Shown here: positions 42,800 to 50,948 of the stretch, piece by piece
Numbering within the stretch: the first letter of the stretch is position 1
Layout of the letters: each line of letters opens with the position of its first letter
NCBI GenBank assembly: GCA_945861265.1
Contig: CAMAUC010000001.1
Span: forward strand, 124,001 to 188,000
Source: Rhizobium sp. Q54
GTDB taxonomy: Bacteria; Pseudomonadota; Alphaproteobacteria; Rhizobiales; Xanthobacteraceae
Length of the DNA: 64,000 bases
Direction: 5' to 3'
Translations under genes and position numbers: made by a program
Notes under the pieces: generated by a model
What the model saw: only the letters and a program-made list of their open reading frames with translations
Databases searched by the model: none
Told to the model about the DNA's origin: nothing

Positions 42800-44572
42800 C
42801 TATAACCCCTTCACCAGGCCGGCATCGATGAGCAGCCGGTTGAACCGACGCGCCTCCGCGCCGCCCGCGCAGCGATAGAATTGACCGCGGCAGCGCTGCA
42901 GAATTCGTTTCTGTTCGGAAAAGCTTGGGTCAAGCGGGACCCCCGCCGCGTCCTGGACAATTAGCGGCAGGTACGGCGCCTCAAGCGTATCGAGCGCGGA
43001 GGTCAAATCGACCGGCGTGAAATTTACGGCGTCGATCGCATAATAAGTCGTGAAGTAGCGCGGGTCCTGCGCTTTGAGACGGCGCGCAAGCTCCATTTCG
43101 CTTATGGTCGAATCCATGATGCGCAGTCCGAAGTGCGGCAGATGATCGCCGTACCGCACGATCAAAAATGACTCGCCTGGATTCTCGCGCGTCAGCCGCT
43201 CCAGAAACGCGCTATAGTCGTGCGCCGTCATCCCCTGACGGCGGATATATTCTTCAGATTCCGGCGCATTGCCGAGGTCCCGCCAATCCGGGGTCAATTC
43301 GGGACGCAGCCGCGTGTCCCACGGAAAATGATTGGCAACGGTGTAAACGTACAGAAAGAGCGGGCCGTTCGCGCGCTCGCGGCCGACGATGTCGGCGGCC
43401 TGGTTGAAATAAAAGCTGTCCGCTTCAAAATTGCGCGTGCCGAGGTCGCTCATGTCCAGATAGCGATCGACCCCCGCCGTCTTCTGGAAGGCTCGCGAAC
43501 CGAGAAATGCGCCATAGAACGGATAAAGCGTGAAGGTCTTGTAGCCGCAACGGCTCAATGACAACGGCAAGCCTCGGCCGACGCGACCGGCGGCGATCCG
43601 CGTCACCGAGGTGGCGAAGCGGCCATAGGAACGGGACGCCAAACCGGTAAGCACGTTGTATTCGGTAAACCAGCTTGGGCCACCGGCACCTTCAACGACA
43701 AGCTTGCGCGCTTTGCCATCCAGTGACTGAAAATGACGATGATAGCCGGCCGGCACTTTCATGCCGGCGACCGCGGTGATGTCAAAGTTCGATTCATCGT
43801 GCAGCAGAATGATGTGCGGCAGCTTGGCCGCAGGATTGCAGGCCGCGGACGGCATCGCCTTCAGGCTTTCGCTCGCAACGGCGTCGGATTCAAAATACCC
43901 GTGCGTAATGAGCTCGTGCAAGGACTCGACGCCAGTGCGCGCGATTTTTGAAATATATCGTTCGCCGTTGAAGTCCTCGGTGAGACCGGTCGGAAAGGTT
44001 AGCGACAGGAGAACGAGCCCGCTCATGCCCGCCGAACCACCAACAATGCAATTGCGTACGCGCAAGCGAAGTGGATCGAGCTTCCAGGCCGCGACCAACA
44101 GCGCGGCCGTCACCACGGCGCCTAACGCAATCCAGCCCTTCAGCGACGGAATCGCTTTCAACAGAAATTCGGAAGTGTCCGTGTCGATGATCATCAAGTC
44201 GACGAAATCGGCGGTCATCCAGAGCATGTCGTATTTGAATCGGGACAGCAAAATAAGCGTGATGACAAGTTCGATCGAGATGATCGCCGCCACCACCGGA
44301 CGCCGCAACAGTGCGAGCCAAAACAGGTTGAGCAGTATCCACGCGAGCAGGAATGCTGTCTTGGCGACAAGATCGCCCTCGGTATCGGCCATGATCATCA
44401 CGGCCGCCACATGAACGGCGGTGACGGTCCAGAGCGCCACCATATGGCGACGGGAAATCGCTCCGCCGGGCGCAAAACGGCCGACCCAATCGGCGGCCGT
44501 CGCGGACCAAGCGTCCAGATGCCGCCTGCCGGAGGCAAACCTCGTGACTTGTCCCGGCGTGCCGTCCGTCAA
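42800..44572 (-). CDS. Membrane sulfatase-fold transferase (LTA synthase/OpgB/EptA-like)
   Basis: 590 residues from a TTG at 44572 (GGAAG just upstream); the exact start is uncertain. About five membrane segments occupy roughly residues 30-210. The C-terminal domain resembles alkaline-phosphatase-superfamily transferases: LPHIILLHDESNFDI near the usual metal-site strand, WFTEYNVLTGL, FLYVYTVANHFPWD and FLIVRYGDHLPHFGL. Such enzymes move phosphoglycerol or phosphoethanolamine onto periplasmic glycans or lipids. The usual nucleophile Thr in this context is not obvious (HDESNFD). The nearby OpgH-like glucosyltransferase gene makes a glucan-decorating role attractive. Confidence 0.7.
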   Translation of the reverse strand: MTDGTPGQVTRFASGRRHLDAWSATAADWVGRFAPGGAISRRHMVALWTVTAVHVAAVMIMADTEGDLVAKTAFLLAWILLNLFWLALLRRPVVAAIISIELVITLILLSRFKYDMLWMTADFVDLMIIDTDTSEFLLKAIPSLKGWIALGAVVTAALLVAAWKLDPLRLRVRNCIVGGSAGMSGLVLLSLTFPTGLTEDFNGERYISKIARTGVESLHELITHGYFESDAVASESLKAMPSAACNPAAKLPHIILLHDESNFDITAVAGMKVPAGYHRHFQSLDGKARKLVVEGAGGPSWFTEYNVLTGLASRSYGRFATSVTRIAAGRVGRGLPLSLSRCGYKTFTLYPFYGAFLGSRAFQKTAGVDRYLDMSDLGTRNFEADSFYFNQAADIVGRERANGPLFLYVYTVANHFPWDTRLRPELTPDWRDLGNAPESEEYIRRQGMTAHDYSAFLERLTRENPGESFLIVRYGDHLPHFGLRIMDSTISEMELARRLKAQDPRYFTTYYAIDAVNFTPVDLTSALDTLEAPYLPLIVQDAAGVPLDPSFSEQKRILQRCRGQFYRCAGGAEARRFNRLLIDAGLVKGL

Positions 44573-44636
44573 TTTCTTCCTACCCCCCGGTAGAATGTTG
44601 TTATCGCGTCCGCCGCGCTTCGCGCATGCGGAATAT

Positions 44637-45428
44637 CTAGTGGCCCGGCAATCGCTGATTGTCCAGTAGTTGTTTGAGAACCCCGCCGGCGGTCTCAACG
44701 ACATGATCGATGATACGTTGCCCGAACGCCGCCGAAGCGGCCTGCGCATCCCCGATGACGCCGATGTCGGCGAGGCGCCGATCGTCGGTCGTCCAAGGCC
44801 ACGTCACCCCCTTCTGCAGGATAGCCATGGCGACGGCCTCGCCATCGGGCGGATTTTTCAGCTGGGCGATGCAAACCTGCCGAACCAAATGCGGTGCGAT
44901 CGCCAACATCACCGACGTTTCGTTTTTGCCTCCGTGTATTTCCGGAACCGCCGCATTCGCATCCACCGGCACCAATTCAGCCGGATGAAAGACGCAGGCA
45001 TTAAGGCCGAAGTCGGCACGCAGGTCCTGAATAAGGGCCTCCAGAATTCCCCTGTTGCCGCCGTGGCCATTGATGATCATTAGATTGCGCGCCGGCAGTG
45101 AGCGCGCGATTTCGCGCGCAAGATCACGCATGAGGGCCGTCAAGGTCTGGATCGACAACGACATCGTGCCGGACGCCCATTCGTGCTCGCGGGCGAGGCT
45201 AATTGACACCGTTGGAAGTTGCCAAAGATCGAAGCTTCCCCCCCAACGGGAAACAATGTGGCGAGTAAAGCCCTCAGCCAATACGACGTCGGTGTTGAGC
45301 GGCAAGTGGGGCCCATGCTGCTCGATGGAGCCGATCGGCAGACATAATATCGATTTCTCGCTAACCCGTTTGGAGATTTCCAAGAAGGTAAGCTCTCCGA
45401 TCAAACGACCCGGAACAGCGTCTGGCAT
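44637..45428 (-). CDS. Creatininase-family amidohydrolase
   Basis: 263 residues, the usual size. Metal ligands are visible: E36 and H38 in LPIGSIEQHGPHLPLNTD with D47, H122 in INGHGGNRG, and E170 in HGGKNETSVML. The family includes creatininase, the archaeal FAPy deformylase ArfB of flavin/F420 synthesis, and MftE. Beside a GTP cyclohydrolase II and a RibD-type reductase, an ArfB-like or ring-opening step on a pyrimidine intermediate is the best guess. It lies 73 bases after the GTP cyclohydrolase gene on the same strand. Confidence 0.85.
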   Translation of the reverse strand: MPDAVPGRLIGELTFLEISKRVSEKSILCLPIGSIEQHGPHLPLNTDVVLAEGFTRHIVSRWGGSFDLWQLPTVSISLAREHEWASGTMSLSIQTLTALMRDLAREIARSLPARNLMIINGHGGNRGILEALIQDLRADFGLNACVFHPAELVPVDANAAVPEIHGGKNETSVMLAIAPHLVRQVCIAQLKNPPDGEAVAMAILQKGVTWPWTTDDRRLADIGVIGDAQAASAAFGQRIIDHVVETAGGVLKQLLDNQRLPGH

Positions 45429-45501
45429 GATCGTTACCGGCCCCTAGTCCCGGAGAATTCCAACCGCGGCAGTTGGCACGCCGCCGCCGCACCTGTCGAT
45501 A

Positions 45502-46662
45502 TTAAGGTGCTAAGGCCGTCGCGTCACGTTCGGCGTCCGACGGCTCGGCCGGAGAATTTGCAAGATGATTGAGGCGGTGCCCGGCCCGGGCGGCCTTGGC
45601 GGTCAAATATCGACGATTGTCGGAATTGACAGGCGCCTCGATTGCCATTCTTCCCGTGATTTTAATTCCGGACTTGGCAAGACCGTCGAGCTTGGTTGGA
45701 TTATTCGTCAACAGGACCACGCGATCGCAATTGAGCATCTGAAGCATGCGGGCGGCGACGCGATAGTCCCGTTCATCGTCATCGAAACCAAGCGTCGTAT
45801 TGGCATCGACTGTGTCGAGCCCATCGTCTTGCATCTGATAAGTTCGCATTTTGTTGGCGAGGCCAAGCCCGCGCCCCTCTTGCGCCAGATAGAGGACGAT
45901 GCCGCCACCCATTTCTTCCAGATATTTGAGCGCGAGATTGAGTTGATCGCCGCAGTCGCATCGCCGCGAGCCGAAGACGTCGCCGGTCAGACAGGCGGAG
46001 TGCAGGCGCACCAGAACAGGTTCGGAAAAATCGGGCTTCCCAACGATGATTGCAACCTGACTGCCACCCATGGCGTCGCGGAACACGACAAAATCAGCGC
46101 GGGCGCCGGAATTGAGCGGCACGGCGGCTTTGCTGGCGATCGCAAGAGACTGGATGATATCGTCGCCCAATCGCGCGATGGCCTTCGCCTCGACGGTGAC
46201 GATGCGATGATCGAGCACTCGCCCCGCGAAAATTTCGGCGACCAATACGGCAGGCAGACCTTGCGAAACTTTCGCAAGCTCGATCGCGGCCGCGGCGAGC
46301 GGACCTGCCGGCTTGGCGCCATCGGGATGATCGGCCTTGGCGTCGGCCACAAGCGCAAGAACCATCTTCACGTCGAGGTCCGCGCCCAAATTCAGGGCCA
46401 CTGGCGTCGCTCCCTTTAGACCGAGCGCCTGCGCGCGACGCGCGGTGATGATCACGCGCGGAACGACCGGGGCGCAGAGCGCAACAAATTCGGCAAGCCG
46501 CTGGGAATCGAGCCCTTCGACCGGCAACGCAAGGAGACGCCCGCCCTCACCCGCGATCAGCACCGGCCTTCGCGCGAAGAATTCTGCGACCGCTCGGTCG
46601 GCGCCGCTCTGTTCGCTCAACCCGAAAAGTGCGGAAATCGGGTCCCTGTTTTTCGCGCTCAT
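45502..46662 (-). CDS. GTP cyclohydrolase II (RibA-like) with N-terminal extension
   Basis: 386 residues. The C-terminal 200 residues are RibA: zinc ligands C224, C235 and C237 in SACLTGDVFGSRRCDCGDQL, catalytic loop LAQEGRGLGLANKMRTYQMQ, and LLTNNPTKLDGLAKSGI. The first about 180 residues do not show the RibB motifs (for example the acidic REDEGD loop), so this is not a standard bifunctional RibBA. It converts GTP to the 2,5-diaminopyrimidine nucleotide plus formate. Its neighbours suggest a dedicated pathway rather than housekeeping riboflavin synthesis. It is divergent from the RibD-reductase-like gene (150-base gap). Confidence 0.88.
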   Translation of the reverse strand: MSAKNRDPISALFGLSEQSGADRAVAEFFARRPVLIAGEGGRLLALPVEGLDSQRLAEFVALCAPVVPRVIITARRAQALGLKGATPVALNLGADLDVKMVLALVADAKADHPDGAKPAGPLAAAAIELAKVSQGLPAVLVAEIFAGRVLDHRIVTVEAKAIARLGDDIIQSLAIASKAAVPLNSGARADFVVFRDAMGGSQVAIIVGKPDFSEPVLVRLHSACLTGDVFGSRRCDCGDQLNLALKYLEEMGGGIVLYLAQEGRGLGLANKMRTYQMQDDGLDTVDANTTLGFDDDERDYRVAARMLQMLNCDRVVLLTNNPTKLDGLAKSGIKITGRMAIEAPVNSDNRRYLTAKAARAGHRLNHLANSPAEPSDAERDATALAP

Positions 46663-46812
46663 TTAGCCAACTTCCACGCAAAGTTCTTCAATGGCGCTGG
46701 GCCATATGCTCTCATGGTAGAACACCGCAGCCCCTGTGACCATTCCGGTCGTAATGCCCAATATTTTGTGCCAGCCTATTCTCAAGATCGATTATTTTAA
46801 TAAGGCGCGCCG

Positions 46813-47637
46813 ATGCCGTTTGAGCCGATGTATAGACTAACGGCGGAGGCCAATCCCGATGAAAGTGCCGATTCCTGGGGCAATTTCACGCAGTCTTTCC
46901 GGAACCCGGCCCAGGCCCTGCCCGCGCCCTGGGCCGAACTGTTCGAGCCGCTGCGAACCGGGACGGTCGATAGCCTGGTCGTCATCGCGCAGATCGGCCA
47001 ATCGCTCGACGGGCGCATCGCGACCGAAAGCGGACACTCGAAATACATCAATGGGCCTTCGGGTCTTGCTCATCTCCATCGTCTGCGTGCGCTGGTCGAC
47101 GCAGTCGTCATCGGTGTCGGAACGGCGCTCGCCGATGACCCGCTGCTGACGGTGCGGCGGGTTGCCGGACCGCATCCGGCGCGCGTCGTGCTCGACCCGA
47201 ACGGGCGGCTTCCGGCAAGCGCCAAGGTGTTCGCCAATGACGGCGTCCGCCGCCTCCTGATCACGGCGCAAGGAACGACATGCGCGCTTTCCCCTGACGT
47301 GGAAGTTGTCACGTTGCCCGCCGCCGGCGGGCGTATCAATCCGCCCGCCGTCCTTGCCGCACTCGCCGAACGTGGGTTGCGCCGCATCCTTGTCGAAGGC
47401 GGGGCCGATACGATGTCCCGCTTCCTCGCGGCCGGATACCTCGACCGCCTGCATGTCATCGTCGCGCCGATCATTCTCGGCAGCGGCCGCCCGGGTTTTG
47501 TCCTGCCACCGGTCGAGCGCGCCGATCAGTCGTTGCGCGCGCCAATGCGGACGTACCGGCTCGGCGATGAGGTCTTGTTCGACTGCGATCTGTCGGCTCA
47601 GCGGCTGCCGGTCGGCCGCGCGAAAAGGTCGACGTGA
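46813..47637 (+). CDS. Stand-alone RibD C-terminal (pyrimidine reductase / DHFR-fold) protein
   Basis: 274 residues. From about residue 57 the RibD_C domain is clear: VIAQIGQSLDGRIATESG, AVVIGVGTALADDPLLTVRR, GLRRILVEGGADTMSRFL and HVIVAPIILGSGRPGF. The deaminase domain with its zinc motif is missing. RibD_C uses NADPH to reduce the ribosylamino group of the GTP cyclohydrolase II product line to a ribityl chain. Here it is paired with the adjacent divergent GTP cyclohydrolase II. Its 3' end overlaps the 3' end of the convergent methyltransferase gene by 40 bases. Confidence 0.85.
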   Translation: MPFEPMYRLTAEANPDESADSWGNFTQSFRNPAQALPAPWAELFEPLRTGTVDSLVVIAQIGQSLDGRIATESGHSKYINGPSGLAHLHRLRALVDAVVIGVGTALADDPLLTVRRVAGPHPARVVLDPNGRLPASAKVFANDGVRRLLITAQGTTCALSPDVEVVTLPAAGGRINPPAVLAALAERGLRRILVEGGADTMSRFLAAGYLDRLHVIVAPIILGSGRPGFVLPPVERADQSLRAPMRTYRLGDEVLFDCDLSAQRLPVGRAKRST

Positions 47638-48407
47638 CCGATTCGTAACGAGGAACGCCCGGCGGCAACCGCATCGCGCCGGAATGTCAGCCATTCGACC
47701 GTATCGGCAAGCGATATGGTCGGCATGTCGCGCGCCGCACTCGCCCAACCGGCGAAGATTTCCAGTTGAAACTCCCGGTCGGACGGCCCGGCGACCCAAT
47801 CGGCCGTTCCATGAGCGACGGTGCAACCCAAGGATTCAAATCGCGCAATCGCAGCGCTCGCTGCCATCGGCCCGAGCGCGGGTCCAAATCCCTTATCGCC
47901 GCGTTGATGCGCATTGACTGCCGCTATGATCGCCGCATCGAATTGACTGAATGGACCGACCTCAATCCGGCCGTCATAGCTCAAAGCCGCATAAATCGGG
48001 ATCGACCGCGCAAGGGTTTCGACTGCCAACCGATCGAGCCAAGGCTCCGATACGAGATCGAGCAACGCCGAAGTGGTGACCAGATCGATCGGCCCATCGA
48101 GCGCGGCTTCAAGATCGCGGTTGAGATCGAGCGGGACCGCCGTGACGGTGACCCCCGCAGGTCGGGCGGTGGCAGACGCGCGCGCCAGCAGGCTAAGATC
48201 GTTGTCGGTCAGTCGCCAATTCTGCCGCGCTGAAAACCGCGGCGCCAGTGCCCGCAAAGTCGAACCGGTACCGCAGGCGAGATCGACGATCCGGATTGCG
48301 TTATTGCCAGCCTGCGAGGCGACGACCGCATCGAGCACCGCCGGATTGCGCGCACGCCGATCATGCGGCTCACGCAGCTCCAGCCAATCGGCGGAAAAGG
48401 CGGTCAT
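47598..48407 (-). CDS. Class I SAM-dependent methyltransferase
   Basis: 269 residues. The SAM-binding motif I reads IRIVDLACGTGSTLRALAPR and the post-I acidic residue lies in WRLTDNDLSLL. The N-terminus FSADWLELREPHDRRARNPA is typical of a small-molecule methyltransferase set often annotated as hypothetical in alphaproteobacteria. The acceptor is unknown. It is translated together with the glycosyltransferase gene upstream (ATGA overlap at 48404-48407). Confidence 0.82.
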   Translation of the reverse strand: MTAFSADWLELREPHDRRARNPAVLDAVVASQAGNNAIRIVDLACGTGSTLRALAPRFSARQNWRLTDNDLSLLARASATARPAGVTVTAVPLDLNRDLEAALDGPIDLVTTSALLDLVSEPWLDRLAVETLARSIPIYAALSYDGRIEVGPFSQFDAAIIAAVNAHQRGDKGFGPALGPMAASAAIARFESLGCTVAHGTADWVAGPSDREFQLEIFAGWASAARDMPTISLADTVEWLTFRRDAVAAGRSSLRIGHVDLFARPTGSR

Positions 48408-49456
48408 GCGGCGGCCTCGAGCGCACCCGCAAACAGCTGCGCAGAATCCCGCCAGTTCGGAAGCGCAAGTGCCGCCGCGCGTGCGGACATCGCCATGCGG
48501 CCTCTCTCTTCCGGATGTTCAATGACTCGGCGTAACGCTGTCGCGAGCGCGGTCGCATCGTCGGATGGAACGAGGATACCTGCCCCCGCCGGTACCGTTT
48601 CCGGGATAGCACCCGCTGTGGTCGCAATGATCGGCAGGCCATGGGCAATCGCTTCGGAAAAAACCATGCCGTAGCCCTCGTAGCGAGAAGCCAGCGTAAA
48701 CAGATCGGCGCCGGCGTAGAGTTCGGCGAGACGCTCATGCGAAACGGCACCGAGCACGGCGACCCGGCCGCCAAGTCCGAAGCGCACAATATCGGCATCC
48801 AGTTGCGCAGCCGCTTCAGGATCGCGGCCGCGGTCGCCGGCGATTGTTAATTGCCAAAGCAGGTCGGTAAGCGTCGCGAGCGCGCCAATCAACACGTCAA
48901 ACCCCTTGCGGGGCACGATCGCGCCGACGGCCAGTAAACGCACGATGCCATCATTGCTTCCGTGCGCCGCCGCGACGGCATCGGTTCCCGGACATGCGAC
49001 GACGATGCGATCTTCCGGCACGCCGTACTCGGCAACAAGAAGCCGCGCGGTCGTTGCACTAGTAGCAACAACACGGGTTGCAGCCGCCAGCGCAACGCGT
49101 TCGCTGGCGAGCAAGTCGCTGGCTTGCGCTGCCGATAGTCCCGTCTCCATCGCCAGCGGGTGATGCACGAGCGCGATCAGCGGATGACGCGGACTGAGTT
49201 GCTTGGCCAGTTCGGGAAGAATACCAAACGCGAGCCCGTCGATGACGATGGGGCGACCCGTGGGAATGGCTGCCAGCCGTTGCTGCGCGGCTTCGAGTTG
49301 CTGCTGGCTTGGGCGCGGAAAGCCGTCACCGAGATTGACGAGATCGATCGTCCAACCGAGTTTCTCAAGCTCCAAAATCATGCGCCGATCGTAGGCATAG
49401 CCCCCGGTCAGAGTCGCGAGATCGCCCGGCACCGCGAACGCGACGCGTCCTACCAC
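48404..49456 (-). CDS. Glycosyltransferase family 4 protein
   Basis: 350 residues with the GT-B layout. The C-terminal nucleotide-sugar region has LLAVGAIVPRKGFDVLIGAL and ASRYEGYGMVFSEAIAHGLP, with the E-x7-E pattern of retaining GT4 enzymes, and GAIPETVPAGAGILVPSDD. There is no membrane segment. In this cluster the sugar acceptor could be a pterin or pyrimidine product, as in glycosylated pterins of cyanobacteria. This is inference. Its start overlaps the stop of the PTPS-like gene by seven bases. Confidence 0.85.
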   Translation of the reverse strand: MVGRVAFAVPGDLATLTGGYAYDRRMILELEKLGWTIDLVNLGDGFPRPSQQQLEAAQQRLAAIPTGRPIVIDGLAFGILPELAKQLSPRHPLIALVHHPLAMETGLSAAQASDLLASERVALAAATRVVATSATTARLLVAEYGVPEDRIVVACPGTDAVAAAHGSNDGIVRLLAVGAIVPRKGFDVLIGALATLTDLLWQLTIAGDRGRDPEAAAQLDADIVRFGLGGRVAVLGAVSHERLAELYAGADLFTLASRYEGYGMVFSEAIAHGLPIIATTAGAIPETVPAGAGILVPSDDATALATALRRVIEHPEERGRMAMSARAAALALPNWRDSAQLFAGALEAAA

Positions 49457-49857
49457 AATCCCGCCTCGTACCAGGCACGCGCGACGTGCGACTCCGAAAG
49501 CGTGACGCGGATCGCCTTGAGTTCGCGGCCATCGCGGCCGAGCGAACTCGCGCGTGCGGCGTCCGCCAGTCGGTCGTAGATATATTTGGTGAGAAATTCG
49601 GTGGTGGTGTTGACTCCCTTAAATTCCGGCAGCGTATCGAGATTGCCATAGTTAAGCGGTGCAAGCGTGGCCTTGAGCGCTTCATGCGCCCGTCCGATAT
49701 CGATGACGATGCCGTTCACGTCGAGCGTGTCGGCGATGAATGCCGCGTCAATAACAAAGGTCGCGCCATGCAACGCCTGGGCCGGGCCAAACACGGCCCC
49801 GCGAAAAGAATGAGCGATCATGATATGGTCGCGAACTTCGACGGCGAACAAGGGCAA
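49450..49857 (-). CDS. 6-pyruvoyl-tetrahydropterin synthase / QueD-family protein, divergent metal site
   Basis: 135 residues, right size for the T-fold PTPS/QueD family. HIMIAHSFRGAVFGPAQALH supplies the first His (H16) and LHGATFVIDAAF the second (H30). The third ligand, normally the second His of HGH, is Ala32, and the catalytic Cys usually before LHGH is absent. The rest (VIDIGRAHEALKATLAPLNY, NTTTEFLTKYIYDRL, VTLSESHVARAWYE) keeps the family pattern, including the late catalytic Glu-Ser-His region. It probably acts on a pterin-like or pyrimidine substrate with altered chemistry. Confidence 0.8.
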   Translation of the reverse strand: MPLFAVEVRDHIMIAHSFRGAVFGPAQALHGATFVIDAAFIADTLDVNGIVIDIGRAHEALKATLAPLNYGNLDTLPEFKGVNTTTEFLTKYIYDRLADAARASSLGRDGRELKAIRVTLSESHVARAWYEAGLW

Positions 49858-49869
49858 ACCTCTTTTGGT

Positions 49870-50865
49870 TCAGGCGGCCGTTTCGGCCGCGGGGTAAGTA
49901 ACGAGTTGGCAAAGCACGCCGCTGCGTGGCGCGAGTATATCGGGTAGCCGCGTTGGAAGATCGTGGAATTTGATCGCGGGCGCGATCAGCGCATCGAGCC
50001 GGGCGTCCGCGAGCAAGTCAAGCGCCGCGGCAAGCCTGCGGCCGAAGGTCCAGCGTGGCCGGTGCGATGGTGCGACCCGGCCGACCTGGCTGGATACGAG
50101 CTTGAGGCGGCGGCTATGGAATGCCCCACCCAGCGGTACCGAGACCTCGTCCGCGCCGTACCAGCTCATCTCCAGCACGGTTGCCTCCTCTCCGGCAAGA
50201 TCGATAGCGACAGCAAGGCCGGCGGCGGTCGCGCTGGCATGGACGACGAGATCGCACTCGCCCGGCGCCTGATCCGGCGTCGCAAAGCTAACACCGAGAG
50301 CACGCGCCAATTCCGCGCGCGATGGCAGAATATCCACCAAGGTGACCGCGGCGCCAGGGAGCTGGCCGCACAGCCAGGCGACCAGCGAGCCGACCACGCC
50401 CGCCCCGACCACCGCGATACGGTCGGCCGCCGCCGGCCGCGCGTCCCACATGGCATTAAGTGCCGTCTCCATATTGGCGGCGAGAACGGCGCGGGTGGGA
50501 GGCACGAAGTCGGGTATGGGTACGACGGCGTCGGCGGGGATGTTGAAGACGCTTTGATGGGGATGGAGCGCGAAGACGAGGCGATCGTGAAGTCCTGCCG
50601 GTCCGCTCTCGACCCGCCCGACGGTCGCGTAGCCATATTTGACCGGAAACGGGAAACTGCCGGCCATGAACGGGGCACGCATGCGCTCAAATTCGCTCGG
50701 CGGCACGCGGCCGGCCAGCACCAGACTTTCCGTGCCGCGACTGATGGCACTATACAGCGCGCGGACCCGAACTTCACCCGGCCCAGGCTCGGCAAGCGGC
50801 TCATTGCGGATTTCGGCGCGCCCGGGGCCAACATACCAAAGCGCGTCGGTGGCTCTGTCGGACAC
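49870..50865 (-). CDS. Medium-chain dehydrogenase/reductase without zinc site (BchC-like)
   Basis: 331 residues. The coenzyme-binding motif RIAVVGAGVVGSLVAWLCGQ lies near residue 147. The N-terminal catalytic-domain region reads ALYSAISRGTESLVLAGRVP, where zinc-dependent alcohol dehydrogenases have Cys-x-Ile-Cys-Gly-Thr-Asp, so the catalytic zinc Cys is missing. The four-Cys structural zinc loop is also absent. It resembles the BchC/theta-type branch. It likely reduces or oxidises a side-chain carbonyl in the product of this cluster. It is the first gene of the run PTPS-GT4-methyltransferase, 12 bases upstream of the PTPS gene. Confidence 0.8.
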   Translation of the reverse strand: MSDRATDALWYVGPGRAEIRNEPLAEPGPGEVRVRALYSAISRGTESLVLAGRVPPSEFERMRAPFMAGSFPFPVKYGYATVGRVESGPAGLHDRLVFALHPHQSVFNIPADAVVPIPDFVPPTRAVLAANMETALNAMWDARPAAADRIAVVGAGVVGSLVAWLCGQLPGAAVTLVDILPSRAELARALGVSFATPDQAPGECDLVVHASATAAGLAVAIDLAGEEATVLEMSWYGADEVSVPLGGAFHSRRLKLVSSQVGRVAPSHRPRWTFGRRLAAALDLLADARLDALIAPAIKFHDLPTRLPDILAPRSGVLCQLVTYPAAETAA

Positions 50866-50948
50866 TTTTCTGATCCCGCCTTGGACTTTGTGATCGCGCT
50901 ACGGGTATATCCTGAAAGGGACAAGAATGCAGGGGGACGGCAAAAGTT

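Noticed and set aside
46663-46812. Possible FMN riboswitch before the GTP cyclohydrolase II or RibD-like gene
   Set aside because: The 150-base gap lacks the conserved blocks of the RFN element (for example AGGGGC pairs) on both strands.
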